Source: Paenibacillus sp. MSJ-34
Lineage (GTDB): Bacteria; Bacillota; Bacilli; Paenibacillales; Paenibacillaceae
Reading direction: 5' to 3'
Length of the DNA stretch: 64,000 bases
Assembly: GCF_018918005.1 (NCBI RefSeq)
Contig: NZ_JAHLPR010000001.1
Location: 62,001 to 126,000, forward strand
Part shown: piece after piece, positions 36,339-46,854 of the stretch
How positions within the stretch are numbered: position 1 is the first letter of the stretch
Layout of the letters: each line of letters starts with the position of its first letter
Notes under the pieces: model-generated
What the model was told of the DNA's origin: nothing
What the model saw: the letters and a program-made list of their open reading frames with translations, nothing else
Databases searched by the model: none
Translations under genes and position numbers: made by a program

Positions 36339-36351
36339 GAGGTGGGAAGGT

Positions 36352-37347
36352 ATGCAACCGATATTGGATATTAAAGATTTACACGTATCGTTTCATGTGC
36401 GCGGCGGGGAAGTTAAAGCTGTGCGCGGGGTGAATTTGCAAGTGAACGAAGGAGAAGCGGTGGCGATCGTCGGCGAATCGGGATGCGGAAAAAGCGTAAC
36501 GGCGCAGACCATTATGCGATTACTACCTACTCCTCCTAGCGTGATTAAACAAGGCTCGATTACGTTTAAGGGCCAAGATATATTGAGCAAGACGGAAAAA
36601 GAGATGGAATCGGTCCGCGGCAAAGATATGGGCATGATCTTCCAGGATCCGATGACATCGCTCAATCCGGTCATTCCGATCGGCAAGCAAATTACCGAAG
36701 GGCTGATCAAGCATCAGAACATGTCCGCGAAGGACGCCCGCGACCGGGCCATTGAAATGCTGAAATTGGTAGGCATTCCGAACCCGGAATCGCGGTTCAA
36801 TCAATATCCGCATGAATTCTCCGGCGGGATGCGGCAGCGTGCGATGATTGCGATCGCGCTGGCATGCAATCCTTCGCTGCTCATCGCAGACGAGCCGACA
36901 ACGGCGCTTGATGTGACGATTCAAGCGCAAATTTTGCGGGTGATGAAAGAAATGCAGCAGCGCTTGGGCACATCGATCATTCTCATTACGCATGATCTCG
37001 GCGTCGTTGCGGATATGTGCGACCGCGTCGTCGTTATGTATGCCGGCGAAGTGGTGGAAACGGGAACGAAATGGGAAGTGTTCAAAAATCCGCAGCATCC
37101 GTATACTCGCGGTTTGCTTCGTTCGCTGCCCAGACTCGATCAAGGGAAGGACGAGCCGCTCGTTCCGATTCTCGGCACGCCGCCCGATTTGATCAAGCCT
37201 CCGGCGGGATGCGGCTTCTGCGCGCGCTGCGATCATGCGATGCGCATTTGCGAGAAGGTTGCTCCTGAAGCCACAACGCTGAGCGAGACGCATATGTCCC
37301 GTTGCTGGCTGCTTCACCCGTCAGCGAAGCAGGAGGTGAAAGCATGA
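36352..37347 (+). CDS. oppD: Oligopeptide ABC transporter ATPase OppD
   Basis: ATP-binding subunit of 331 residues: Walker A GESGCGKS (near 43-50), signature SGGMRQR, Walker [13 protein letters not shown], and the Opp/Dpp C-terminal extension with cysteines in [14 protein letters not shown], which in related ATPases holds an iron-sulfur cluster. AGGAGGTGGGAAGGT precedes the ATG. The stop overlaps the oppF start by 4 bases (ATGA). Confidence 0.94.
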   Translation: MQPILDIKDLHVSFHVRGGEVKAVRGVNLQVNEGEAVAIVGESGCGKSVTAQTIMRLLPTPPSVIKQGSITFKGQDILSKTEKEMESVRGKDMGMIFQDPMTSLNPVIPIGKQITEGLIKHQNMSAKDARDRAIEMLKLVGIPNPESRFNQYPHEFSGGMRQRAMIAIALACNPSLLIADEPTTALDVTIQAQILRVMKEMQQRLGTSIILITHDLGVVADMCDRVVVMYAGEVVETGTKWEVFKNPQHPYTRGLLRSLPRLDQGKDEPLVPILGTPPDLIKPPAGCGFCARCDHAMRICEKVAPEATTLSETHMSRCWLLHPSAKQEVKA

Positions 37348-38300
37348 GCCATTCATTGATTGAAGTCGATAATTTGAAAAAATATTTCAATTTAGGCAAA
37401 GGCAATATATTAAAAGCCGTTAACGATATCAGCTTTTCGATTCAAGAAGGGGAGACGCTCGGAGTCGTCGGCGAATCCGGCTGCGGCAAATCAACGGCGG
37501 GCCGTACCGTTCTTCGCTTGTACGAACCTACCGCCGGGCAAGTGCGTTTCAACGGCACGAATATTTACAGCTTGAACGGTGCGAAGATGAAAGCCTTGCG
37601 CCGGGAAATGCAGATGATATTCCAGGATCCGTACGCTTCCTTGAATCCGAGAATGACGGTAACCGACATTATCGGCGAAGCGTTGGACGTTCACCATTTG
37701 GTTGGCAGCAAGGCGGAACGCAAGAAACGAGTGGAAGATTTGCTCGATATGGTAGGTTTGAACCCGGATCACGCTACCCGTTATCCGCATGAATTTTCCG
37801 GCGGGCAACGCCAGCGAATCGGAATTGCGCGGGCGCTCGCGGTTGAGCCGAAATTTATCATTTGCGACGAGCCGATTTCAGCGCTGGACGTGTCGATCCA
37901 GGCGCAAGTCGTCAACTTGCTGCAGGAATTGCAAGACCGATTAGGCCTTACGTATTTGTTTATCGCCCACGATCTGTCGATGGTCAAGCATATTAGCGAC
38001 CGCGTCGCGGTTATGTATCTCGGCAAAATGGTAGAGCTCGCCGACAGTGCGGAACTGTACGACAATCCGCTTCATCCGTATACGAAAGCTTTGCTCTCCG
38101 CGATCCCGATTCCGGATCCGGAAGTGGAAGCGTCGAAAGAACGGATCGTGCTCTCGGGCGATTTGCCAAGCCCGATCAATCCGCCGAGCGGCTGCCATTT
38201 CCGCACTCGTTGCCCGATGGCGACGGAGAAATGCGCGCAGGTCGAGCCGGAATTCGTCGAAGTGAAGAAAGGCCATTGGGCCGCTTGCCATTACGCGTAA
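37344..38300 (+). CDS. oppF: Oligopeptide ABC transporter ATPase OppF
   Basis: Second ATPase, 318 residues: Walker A GESGCGKS, signature SGGQRQR, Walker [13 protein letters not shown]-loop FIAHDLS, and the C-terminal extension with [16 protein letters not shown] at 37344 is coupled to the oppD stop and follows AGGAGGTGAAAGC; the frame is open further upstream but within oppD. Ends the oppABCDF operon. Confidence 0.94.
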   Translation: MSHSLIEVDNLKKYFNLGKGNILKAVNDISFSIQEGETLGVVGESGCGKSTAGRTVLRLYEPTAGQVRFNGTNIYSLNGAKMKALRREMQMIFQDPYASLNPRMTVTDIIGEALDVHHLVGSKAERKKRVEDLLDMVGLNPDHATRYPHEFSGGQRQRIGIARALAVEPKFIICDEPISALDVSIQAQVVNLLQELQDRLGLTYLFIAHDLSMVKHISDRVAVMYLGKMVELADSAELYDNPLHPYTKALLSAIPIPDPEVEASKERIVLSGDLPSPINPPSGCHFRTRCPMATEKCAQVEPEFVEVKKGHWAACHYA

Positions 38301-38318
38301 ATATAATATCGTTAGACG

Positions 38319-38370
38319 AAGCCGCCGCTTCCGCCGTCCGCGGAAACGGCGGCTTTCATGTTTCTTTTGA
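38319..38370 (+). terminator. Terminator of the opp operon
   Basis: AAGCCGCCG at 38319-38327 pairs with CGGCGGCTT at 38347-38355 with an inner TTCCG/CGGAA helix; TTTCATGTTTCTTTT follows. The T-rich end overlaps the -35 of the bshC promoter. Confidence 0.75.
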
Positions 38371-38395
38371 CGTTGAAATCGCAGTTGTGTACAAT
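38367..38395 (+). promoter_or_regulatory. Sigma-A promoter of bshC
   Basis: TTGACG at 38367-38372, a 17-base spacer, TACAAT at 38390-38395. The start site would fall about 60 bases before bshC. Confidence 0.7.
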
Positions 38396-38462
38396 CAAGG
38401 AGTATCATATATCTTGTTTGAACTTATATTTGTTCTTATATAAGGAGGCAGGGGAGGCAGTC

Positions 38463-40088
38463 ATGAAGGTTGTGAATGGGCCGGTCGCCGCAAGCAATCC
38501 ATTGGCGGAACATGTCATGCGCCGGTTTCAAGAAGTGCGCGAACTGTTCGAATTCGATCCGCAGACGGATTGGGAAGCGCGCGCCTCCTGGATTGACGGA
38601 TCGGCCGACACGCGAGTCGATCGCAAGCAGCTGGCCGCATGTTTGCGGAGCTATAATGCGGGCCGAAACGATGCGGACGCCGTACGCGAGGCGCTGGAAG
38701 CGCTCGAGAGAGAGGAGACGCTTGCCGTCGTCGGCGGGCAGCAAAGCGGTTTGTTTACCGGACCGCTGCTGGTCGTCTATAAGGCGGCGACGATTATTCA
38801 GACGGCTCGAATGGCAGAGCGCAAGCTTGGCCGCAAAGTGGTGCCCGTGTTCTGGATTGCCGGCGAAGATCACGATTTTGACGAAGTGAACCATACCTAT
38901 GTATTGTCGCCGGAATTGAAGGCCGAGAGAATTAAGCTGGACCGTCCGACCGAGGAACGTACCTCGATTAGCCGAATCGCCTTCCAAGCGGAACAGTGGG
39001 ACGCGGCAATCGAACAACTTGCATCCTTGCTGCCGGATAGCGAATGGAAACCGGCATTGCTTGCGAGACTGAAGCGATTCGCCTCGGAGTCCGCGACGTT
39101 GAGCGACTATTTTGCCCGCATGATTGGCTGGCTGTTCGGCCAATACGGATTGGTGCTGCTCGATTCGGCCGATCCCGGGCTAAGACGGGTTGAAGCGGGA
39201 ATGTTCGAACGGCTGATCGCGGACAACGATGAGCTCGAGCGGGCGCTATTCGCTTCGGAAGAGGAAGTGCGACGTCTCGGGTTCGCGCCGCAAGCCGACG
39301 TCGTCGAAGGCAACGCGAATCTGTTTATTTTGCATGAAGGGATGCGCCTTCTTTTACATAAGGAAGGAGAGCGGTTTACCGACCGCAAAGGCCTTGTATC
39401 CTATACGGCTTCGCAATTGCGGGAGGAGGCGCGGCTGCATCCCGAACGGTTCAGCAACAACGTATTCACCCGCCCTCTTATGCAGGACCATCTGCTGCCC
39501 GTCTTGGCTGCAGTGCTCGGTCCGGGGGAAATCGCCTACTGGGCGTTAACGCGCCGGGCCTTTCGGACATTTCGCATGCGGATGCCGATCATCGTGCCGC
39601 GGATGGCGTTTACGCTGCTTGACGGTACGCTGGAGAAGCATATGGACAAATTCGGCTTGCGGTTTGCCGACATCGGCGACAAGTTCGCCGAGCGCCGGGA
39701 CGCTTGGCTCAAGGGGCAGGACTCGCTTGAACTTGATGAGCAATTTGCGGCATTGAAGACGGAAGTGGAGCGAATGTACGCCCCGCTGTTGGGCAAACTG
39801 ACGCTCATACAGCCGGGTTTGGGCAAGCTGGGCGAAACGAATCGGCAGCGAGTGCTGGATCAGATCGCATATTTGGAGCAGCGCGCGTTCGAAGCGATTG
39901 CGAAGCAGAACGATGCCGAATTGAAACAGTGGGAACGCATTCAAATGTCGCTCTTGCCCCTTGGCAAACCGCAGGAACGCGTTTATAATATCTTTGCGTA
40001 TTTGAACCGGTATGGGGAGACCCTTATTTCGGACATCATGGAAATTCCCCTTGATATATCCGGGCAGCATCGACTTATATATCTATAA
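38463..40088 (+). CDS. bshC: Putative bacillithiol synthase BshC
   Basis: Adds cysteine to GlcN-malate in the last step of bacillithiol synthesis (YllA in B. subtilis). The 541-residue length is normal. Typical segments are VVGGQQSGLFTGPLLVVYKA, PVFWIAGEDHDFDEVNHTY, and RPLMQDHLLPVLAAVLGPGEIAYWAL, followed by a C-terminal coiled coil. ATG at 38463 follows GGGGAGGCAG; the frame is open upstream through the promoter and is not used. In B. subtilis bshC lies next to mraZ; here about 5 kb separate them. Confidence 0.93.
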   Translation: MKVVNGPVAASNPLAEHVMRRFQEVRELFEFDPQTDWEARASWIDGSADTRVDRKQLAACLRSYNAGRNDADAVREALEALEREETLAVVGGQQSGLFTGPLLVVYKAATIIQTARMAERKLGRKVVPVFWIAGEDHDFDEVNHTYVLSPELKAERIKLDRPTEERTSISRIAFQAEQWDAAIEQLASLLPDSEWKPALLARLKRFASESATLSDYFARMIGWLFGQYGLVLLDSADPGLRRVEAGMFERLIADNDELERALFASEEEVRRLGFAPQADVVEGNANLFILHEGMRLLLHKEGERFTDRKGLVSYTASQLREEARLHPERFSNNVFTRPLMQDHLLPVLAAVLGPGEIAYWALTRRAFRTFRMRMPIIVPRMAFTLLDGTLEKHMDKFGLRFADIGDKFAERRDAWLKGQDSLELDEQFAALKTEVERMYAPLLGKLTLIQPGLGKLGETNRQRVLDQIAYLEQRAFEAIAKQNDAELKQWERIQMSLLPLGKPQERVYNIFAYLNRYGETLISDIMEIPLDISGQHRLIYL

Positions 40089-40130
40089 GAGGAATGACTA
40101 TTTGAACATGCATTAAAAGGAGGTTTTTTC

Positions 40131-41399
<1,269 letters not shown>

Positions 41400-41417
41400 T
41401 TGCCAATCGGCGAATCG

Positions 41418-41449
41418 AACAGCCCGGGCCTGCGCCCGGGTTGTTTGGC
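41418..41449 (+). terminator. Possible terminator after ahcY
   Basis: AACAGCCCGGGC at 41418-41429 pairs with GCCCGGGTTGTT at 41433-41444 across a 3-base loop. The T tract is short (TTGTTT), so read-through to the lipoprotein gene is likely. Confidence 0.5.
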
Positions 41450-41465
41450 TAGGAAGGAGCGCGCG

Positions 41466-41813
41466 ATGAAGCGGATTTTTATGCCGTTGGCCATGCTTTT
41501 TACGCTAATGTTAAGCGGTTGCAATCTACTGGAATCCGAAAAATATGAGGTGCCGATTGAGTTGGTTGCTTTCGGGCAGCTTACCGATGCGGAAAGGGAG
41601 CGAATGGTCGCGAGCCCGAAAGATTCGGTTGTCGAGAAAGTGACCGTTATCGGCGATATGGCAGCATTTCTGGACAAAAACTTGATCGGGTCGGAAGTGT
41701 ACGCCGTAACGTTTCGCCGCACCGCGACGGATGATACCGGGAATATTACGGTGTACATTGCATTGGATAAACAAACGGCGCTCGGAAAAGGGTTCAGCGA
41801 TAAAGAACAGTAG
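41466..41813 (+). CDS. Small lipoprotein, unknown
   Basis: Unrecognised lipoprotein of 115 residues. The signal is MKRIFMPLAMLFTLMLSGC with Cys19 as the lipid-modified residue, followed by a compact alpha/beta domain without known motifs (VPIELVAFGQLTDAERERMV, EVYAVTFRRTATDD). ATG at 41466 follows AGGAAGGAGCG; upstream codons overlap the ahcY hairpin. It may be co-transcribed with ahcY. Nothing in the sequence tells its role. Confidence 0.7.
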   Translation: MKRIFMPLAMLFTLMLSGCNLLESEKYEVPIELVAFGQLTDAERERMVASPKDSVVEKVTVIGDMAAFLDKNLIGSEVYAVTFRRTATDDTGNITVYIALDKQTALGKGFSDKEQ

Positions 41814-42520
41814 AACCGGAGGCAGTTTCCTCCCGAAGCTGCGAAAATACAGTTTTCTCCTCCATTTCTTCTAACGCCCTGCTTCCCCAAGTTCGCGGAC
41901 ACAGGAGACGTTAATTGTGACAAACGACCCGCTTTCGGGCAGTTTCCTGACATACGATCCTTTATTCGTGGCAAAAGCGTAAAAATAGGCCCCCAACGAA
42001 CGGATAAAGGAACCAATGTCCGCCTAAACAGCGAGTAAGCGATTTTGACGCAAAATAACGGCCGTACGGTCCGGATGCATTTTCTCGTTGCAACGGCATT
42101 GCATAAACGGCGACTATTGTATGAAATTTCGAACAAAATCGACGGATCCGATGCTTGCGCCGCTCGTTGTGTGTGATATTTCGTCTACATTTTGTCATGC
42201 CTATGCTGATTCATCACCCCAACCCTAATGCAACGCCATTGCCTCAAAATCCGCTCACTCCGCCAAAACAGCGCTTATGGACAAAATAAGGCCTCCAATA
42301 TCCGCTAACCAATGTCCATCTCTTCGGAACCGTCCGCTGAAAACACAGTAATACATTCGATGCTACGCTAGTGCGTTAGCGGCCGGCTTGCTCCTGCAGA
42401 ACGGCAAAACCTGCGAAAGCGCATGCCTTCCCGACCGCAAAAGGGCATCAATGTTATACCGATAACTGCTCATACTTAAATTAAACAGATTAAAAAATGC
42501 AAATTAAATTAATTTTACTC
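41814..42520. other. Gene-free, repeat-bearing region
   Basis: No supported gene. It contains short, shuffled repeat units: CGCC(T/A)AAACAGCG...CAAAATAA(C/G)G at 42021-42060 and 42261-42293, and ACCAATGTCC at 42011-42020 and 42308-42317. A minus-strand open frame of 246 codons across its left part (41396-42136) overlaps these repeats and the lipoprotein gene and is not believed. No promoter or terminator of quality was seen. Confidence 0.5.
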
Positions 42521-42690
42521 ATTCGCCACCGCTGATGAAACTGGCTTTATTGCGCATATACAAGGAGATGCCTTCCTCCATTTCGAAGGCGATTCGCGCG
42601 GCGCTCTTGTTCGGCGCTAACGAAATTGACCATCCTTATTGGCCTCAAAATGAAGACGTTCCCATTCTAACGAAAGTACGTATTGTGTCG
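42521..42690 (-). pseudogene. Decayed gene fragment, copy B
   Basis: The minus strand gives the same kind of protein as the fragment at 9927-10168. Reading leftwards: VLSLEWERLHFEANKDGQFR, a frame change near 42620, then APNKSAARIAFEMEEG and YMRNKA, after which another shift leads to a stop near 42521. It lacks the last ~35 residues seen in copy A. Nucleotide similarity to copy A covers about 160 bases in the same orientation. Family unknown. Confidence 0.5.
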
Positions 42691-42770
42691 CCAAGCTATC
42701 AATCTCTTGCTCCTCCTATTCATCTATTACTATAATAATAGAGTACGCCCCAATTATTAGGAGGAATATT

Positions 42771-44024
42771 ATGGAGAAGAAAAGATGGCAATTCTCTCTC
42801 GCACTTTTGCTTTGTCTCGTCCCGTTTATGGCAAACGTCCCGTCTGCGAACGCCGAATCGAAGACGACGATTTTGCTGGACGACTATCCTCTATCATTTC
42901 CCGCAGAACCGAAAATAATAGACGGAACGACGATGGTCCCTTTCCGCGCGATCGCCGAAGCGCTGCGCATTCCGGTTGCATGGGACGCGGCATCCAAGAC
43001 GATTACGGCCGTGCAGAAAACGGCAGACGGGGATAAAGAAGTCGTGCTGGAATTGAACAGCACGACCGCGAAAGTCGACGGCGCGCCGGTTGCGCTTTCG
43101 GTTAGCCCTGTAAGCGCAGGAGGCACAACACTCATTCCGTTAAGCTTCTTCAGCAAACAATTCGGCGCGGACGTCTCTTGGGATGCCGCAACGAAAACGG
43201 TCCGCATCGTTTCCCCGCAAACGGACATGTACAGTTTAGCATTCTACGCTATCTCGTCCTTCGGACAAAAACATTTGATCGAACATTTCGACGCCGTATC
43301 TTTCGGCTGGGCAAGAATTGACGGCGATGGGCGGCTGACAACGGAAGGGAAAGACTTTTACTGGCCGAAACCGGCCGGCGAGGTAACTCCCGAACAAATT
43401 GTCGCAGACGCATCGCAGGAAGGGGCCGCCGCATACTTGATGGTTTTCGCCGGAGACGATACCGGGGAATTGACCAAGCTGATCGAAGATTCGGCCCTGA
43501 CGGAGAATGCCGTCGCCGAGATGGTGAAGCTGGCGCTAGAGAAGAAATTTTCGGGCATTTCGCTCGATTTCGAAGGACTGGGACTTACGGGCGACATCGA
43601 CAAAGCGAAGGCAAGCTATACCGCTTTTGTCAAAAAGCTCGCCGCAGAAACGAAAAAAGCGGGTTTAAAGCTTTCGCTCGTCCTGCATCCGCTGAACGGC
43701 GCGTACCGAGGCTATGACTATGCCGCCCTAGGCGCTTTGGCCGATGAAATTATCGTGATGGCCTACGCTTACGAGGGGGAGAAGGGGCCCGAACCGCTGA
43801 AGAGAGTGGACGAAGCGATTCGCCTCGCATTGCAAGAAGTTACGAAAGAGAAATTGGTGCTCGGCATTTCCATGGGGAGCGAGAATGAGCAATCGGTAGG
43901 CAGCAAGATCGGGCTCGCCAAACGTTATGACTTGAAGGGAGTCGCCATATGGAGGCTCGGACTCGTTAGCGATGCGGCAATGACGCAAATCGGATCCAGC
44001 ATTTCTCCGCTTCGGAGCTTGTAA
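42771..44024 (+). CDS. Secreted GH18-like protein with copper amine oxidase-type N-terminal domain
   Basis: Secreted protein of 417 residues. A signal peptide ends near residue 28 (ANVPSANA). One copper amine oxidase-like N-terminal domain (about 33-148) carries the repeated pattern TMVPFRAIAEALRIPVAWDAASKTITA and TLIPLSFFSKQFGADVSWDAATKTVRI, a wall-binding module common in Paenibacillaceae. The C-terminal half (about 155-410) is a GH18 barrel with SGISLDFEGLG as the catalytic strand; the D-x-E pair is kept but the first Asp of DGxxxDxE is Ser. Substrate could be peptidoglycan or chitin-like glycans. Confidence 0.8.
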   Translation: MEKKRWQFSLALLLCLVPFMANVPSANAESKTTILLDDYPLSFPAEPKIIDGTTMVPFRAIAEALRIPVAWDAASKTITAVQKTADGDKEVVLELNSTTAKVDGAPVALSVSPVSAGGTTLIPLSFFSKQFGADVSWDAATKTVRIVSPQTDMYSLAFYAISSFGQKHLIEHFDAVSFGWARIDGDGRLTTEGKDFYWPKPAGEVTPEQIVADASQEGAAAYLMVFAGDDTGELTKLIEDSALTENAVAEMVKLALEKKFSGISLDFEGLGLTGDIDKAKASYTAFVKKLAAETKKAGLKLSLVLHPLNGAYRGYDYAALGALADEIIVMAYAYEGEKGPEPLKRVDEAIRLALQEVTKEKLVLGISMGSENEQSVGSKIGLAKRYDLKGVAIWRLGLVSDAAMTQIGSSISPLRSL

Positions 44025-44131
44025 TCATATCTATTTTTTCGGACGGTGCAACCTCTTTGCCATCCGTTTCGTCTTTATGAAAAACATGGAAATTCATAAT
44101 GAAGACGCCGAAAGGCAAGGGGGTTGTCATT

Positions 44132-45160
44132 TTGACAAAACATGTGAGGAAAACGTTTGCGATGATTGGCGCATTCTTGTTGCTGGCCGCGCTTATCGCG
44201 GGCTGCAGCAGCGCCGGCAAATCGGACAGCGCTTCGGACGCCGGGTCCGCGCAATACTCGGGCAGCGCCGAATCGCTTGCGGCGGACATGAAGGCACCAA
44301 TGAATGAAGCGGCGCCGGCGGAAGCTCCGCAAGCGGATGAAGCGGTGAGCGGGGAATACGCCTCCGCTTTGGCAAATTCCGCTGCCGGAATGGGTACGGA
44401 TGCGATGATAGCGGACGAGGGGTTCAATCGCAAACTTATTTATCGCGCCGATCTTTCCATGGAAGTGGAAGATTACGTCAAGGCACAAAGCGAGCTGTTG
44501 AACCGCGTCCAACTGGCAGGGGGGTACGTTCTGGAATTTTCGGACCAGAAAAGTCTCTATGAACTTGGCGGAATCTTCACCGTGAAGGTGCCGTCGGGCG
44601 GATTCATGAATTTTATCCAGCAATTGGAGCAGATGAAGCATCTCGAATTTTCGCGCAACTTGCAGGCAAACGATGTGACGGAAGAATACGTCGATCTGGA
44701 AGCGAGATTGAAAGCGAAGCAAGTGGTGGAGGCCCGTCTCCTCTCCTTTATGGAAAAGGCGCAGAAGGCGGACGATCTCGTCCGGTTCTCGTCCGAACTC
44801 GGAAGCGTTCAGGAAGAGATCGAGCGGATTAAAGGGAGAATGCGCTACCTGGAGCAAAACGTCGCCTTTTCCACCGTCAATCTTCGACTGTATCAGACTT
44901 TGGAAGATGCCGATCAAGCGTCGATCAAGTCGAAAAAACCGTTCGGCGAACGAATTTCCTCCACGCTGTCGACCAGTTGGCAATGGACGGTCGCATTTCT
45001 GCAAGGAATCGTCCTTTTTGTCGTCGGAGCGCTGCCAGTCCTCGTTCTTTTGTCGATTGCCGCCGCTGTTTACTGGGGCGTTTACCGCAAGAAATGGAAA
45101 GCGAAAAAGAAATTGGCCGGACAAATCGGACCTTCCGAACAAGACGAAAAGAAAGATTAA
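44132..45160 (+). CDS. DUF4349 lipoprotein
   Basis: Membrane lipoprotein of 342 residues. The lipobox is LAALIAGC, followed by a long Ser/Ala/Glu-rich linker (about 24-95), the DUF4349 domain with KLIYRADLSMEVEDYVKAQSEL, a coiled coil (EEYVDLEARLKAKQ to RIKGRMRYLEQN), and one C-terminal membrane segment (near 291-318) with a basic tail. TTG at 44132 fits AAGGGGG; an ATG at 44099 is in frame but poorly supported. The family's function is unknown; related proteins sit in the cell envelope. A strong terminator follows. Confidence 0.82.
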   Translation: MTKHVRKTFAMIGAFLLLAALIAGCSSAGKSDSASDAGSAQYSGSAESLAADMKAPMNEAAPAEAPQADEAVSGEYASALANSAAGMGTDAMIADEGFNRKLIYRADLSMEVEDYVKAQSELLNRVQLAGGYVLEFSDQKSLYELGGIFTVKVPSGGFMNFIQQLEQMKHLEFSRNLQANDVTEEYVDLEARLKAKQVVEARLLSFMEKAQKADDLVRFSSELGSVQEEIERIKGRMRYLEQNVAFSTVNLRLYQTLEDADQASIKSKKPFGERISSTLSTSWQWTVAFLQGIVLFVVGALPVLVLLSIAAAVYWGVYRKKWKAKKKLAGQIGPSEQDEKKD

Positions 45161-45203
45161 CATAATTTTAGGATGTTTGGCAACAAAAATTTAATAATTT
45201 TGA

Positions 45204-45240
45204 AAAAATCCTGCTTGCATAGCAGGATTTTTGTTTGTTT
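45204..45240 (+). terminator. Terminator separating the DUF4349 gene from the dcw cluster
   Basis: AAATCCTGCT at 45206-45215 pairs with AGCAGGATTT at 45221-45230 across TGCAT, followed by TTGTTTGTTT. Confidence 0.85.
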
Positions 45241-45258
45241 CGGCGAATTAATATGTCA

Positions 45259-45306
45259 TTGGTGGTGAAAAGTGGTGTAAAGTGGGAGACTTGGGGTAAG
45301 GGGTGG
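45259..45306 (+). promoter_or_regulatory. MraZ operator: GTGG-type repeats with 10-bp phase
   Basis: TTGGTGG (45259-45265), AAAGTGG (45269-45275), AAAGTGG (45279-45285), CTTGGGG (45290-45296) and AGGGGTGG (45299-45306) follow one another at about 10-base steps directly before mraZ. AAAGTG(T/G) and TGGG repeats are the known targets of MraZ in other bacteria, so autoregulation of the cluster is likely. Confidence 0.65.
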
Positions 45307-45314
45307 AGCGGCCG

Positions 45315-45752
45315 ATGTTCATGGGCGAATATCAACACAGCATTGACGATAAAGGTCGAATGATCGTGCCTGCGAAGTTCCGCGAACCTCTCGGATCCTC
45401 ATTTGTACTTACCCGCGGCTTGGACCAATGTTTATTCGTTTATCCGAAAGAGGAATGGTCATTGCTCGAGCAGAAGCTGAAAGCTTTGCCACTGATGAAA
45501 TCCGACGCCCGCGCGTTTACAAGGTTCTTTTTTTCCGGGGCGACGGAATGCGAGTGGGATAAACAGGGCAGGGTAAACATACCGGCCAATTTGCGCCAAT
45601 ATGCAAAGCTGGATAAGGAATGCGTCGTCATCGGCGTATCCAATCGGGTGGAAATTTGGAGCAAAGACATTTGGGAAAACTATTTTGAGCAATCGGAAGA
45701 AGCGTTCAACGAGATTGCCGAGAAGCTGGTGGATTTTAATGTTGACTTATAA
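45315..45752 (+). CDS. mraZ: Transcriptional regulator MraZ
   Basis: DNA-binding regulator of the dcw cluster, 145 residues, with two SpoVT/AbrB-like half-domains each carrying the DxxxR motif (DDKGR near residue 12, DKQGR near 85). It forms ring oligomers that read tandem repeats. ATG at 45315 opens the conserved [23 protein letters not shown]; the frame runs 4 codons further upstream. The ribosome binding site GGGGTGGAG is part of the operator repeats, so bound MraZ could also block translation. Confidence 0.95.
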   Translation: MFMGEYQHSIDDKGRMIVPAKFREPLGSSFVLTRGLDQCLFVYPKEEWSLLEQKLKALPLMKSDARAFTRFFFSGATECEWDKQGRVNIPANLRQYAKLDKECVVIGVSNRVEIWSKDIWENYFEQSEEAFNEIAEKLVDFNVDL

Positions 45753-45815
45753 CGGTTCTGCGGCTCGCCCGGCTTAGAAGGGTGCCATAACGAAAGCAGT
45801 ATAGGGGGCTTAACG

Positions 45816-46766
45816 TTGTTTCATCACATCACGGTTCTAAAAGAAGAGGCCGTAGCGGGCCTTAACATCAAGCCCGACGGAATCTATGTCGATTGTACGT
45901 TAGGCGGGGCGGGGCATAGCGCTTCCATCGCTTCCAAGCTTAACGGCGAAGGCAAATTGATTGCTTTCGATCAAGACGATCTGGCGCTTGCCAATGCCGA
46001 AACCCGGCTTGCCGATTACAAGGATCGCATTCAACTGGTGAAAACGAACTTTAGATACATCGAAGAAACGCTGCTGAATTGCGGCGTGCCGCAACGAGAC
46101 GGCATCCCGCAGGTGGATGGCGTGCTGTTCGATCTAGGCGTGTCGTCGCCTCAGCTCGATGAGGCCGATCGCGGATTCAGCTACAATCACGACGCGCCGC
46201 TCGATATGCGCATGGACCGAACGGGGGAATTGACGGCTTTCGAAATCGTCAATCGTTGGTCCGAACAAGAAATTGCCCGCATTTTGTTCGAGTACGGGGA
46301 AGAGAAGTTTTCGCGCAGAATCGCGAAAACAATCGTGCAAGCTCGCGCGCAGCAGCCGATCGAATCGACGGGACAGCTCGCCGAGCTGGTGAAAGCGGGC
46401 ATTCCGGCCGCCGCACGCAGAACGGGCGGACATCCCGCCAAGCGCAGCTTCCAGGCGCTGCGGATTGCGGTGAACGACGAGCTAGGCGCTTTCGAAGAAG
46501 CTTTGCATAAGACGATCCGCTGCCTGGCGCCGGGCGGACGCGTATCGGTCATTACGTTTCATTCGTTGGAAGACCGGATATGCAAGCAAACATTTGCGAG
46601 CTACATTGAGAAATGTACCTGTCCTCCGGATTTTCCGATGTGTGTTTGCGGCAAAACAAGCACGTTGAAACTGATTAACCGAAAGCCGACATTGCCGAGC
46701 GACGAGGAATTGGATTCCAATCCGCGCGCGCGTTCGGCGAAATTGAGAATTGCGGAAAAGCTGTAA
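45816..46766 (+). CDS. rsmH: 16S rRNA (cytosine(1402)-N4)-methyltransferase RsmH
   Basis: SAM-dependent enzyme methylating C1402 of 16S rRNA (formerly MraW), 316 residues. Conserved marks are [14 protein letters not shown], the SAM site [30 protein letters not shown], and HFHS-like [13 protein letters not shown], plus the [12 protein letters not shown] region. TTG start at 45816 with ATAGGGGG upstream; no ATG is available at this place. Confidence 0.95.
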   Translation: MFHHITVLKEEAVAGLNIKPDGIYVDCTLGGAGHSASIASKLNGEGKLIAFDQDDLALANAETRLADYKDRIQLVKTNFRYIEETLLNCGVPQRDGIPQVDGVLFDLGVSSPQLDEADRGFSYNHDAPLDMRMDRTGELTAFEIVNRWSEQEIARILFEYGEEKFSRRIAKTIVQARAQQPIESTGQLAELVKAGIPAAARRTGGHPAKRSFQALRIAVNDELGAFEEALHKTIRCLAPGGRVSVITFHSLEDRICKQTFASYIEKCTCPPDFPMCVCGKTSTLKLINRKPTLPSDEELDSNPRARSAKLRIAEKL

Positions 46767-46780
46767 ATGATTCCGGGTTC

Positions 46781-46804
46781 AAAAAATCCGCGAAAAAATC
46801 CGCG
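46781..46804 (+). repeat. 12-bp tandem repeat
   Basis: AAAAAATCCGCG occurs twice in a row between rsmH and ftsL, followed by AAAG of a third start. A small hairpin-forming stretch (46817-46840) lies between it and the ftsL ribosome binding site. Confidence 0.6.
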
Positions 46805-46854
46805 AAAGTTGCATTGAACAATCATTATGAATGATTTGTTGGAGGGTATACCGT

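Noticed and set aside
42535-42735. 66-codon plus-strand open frame
   Set aside because: It is the reverse side of decayed copy B and is not kept open in copy A.
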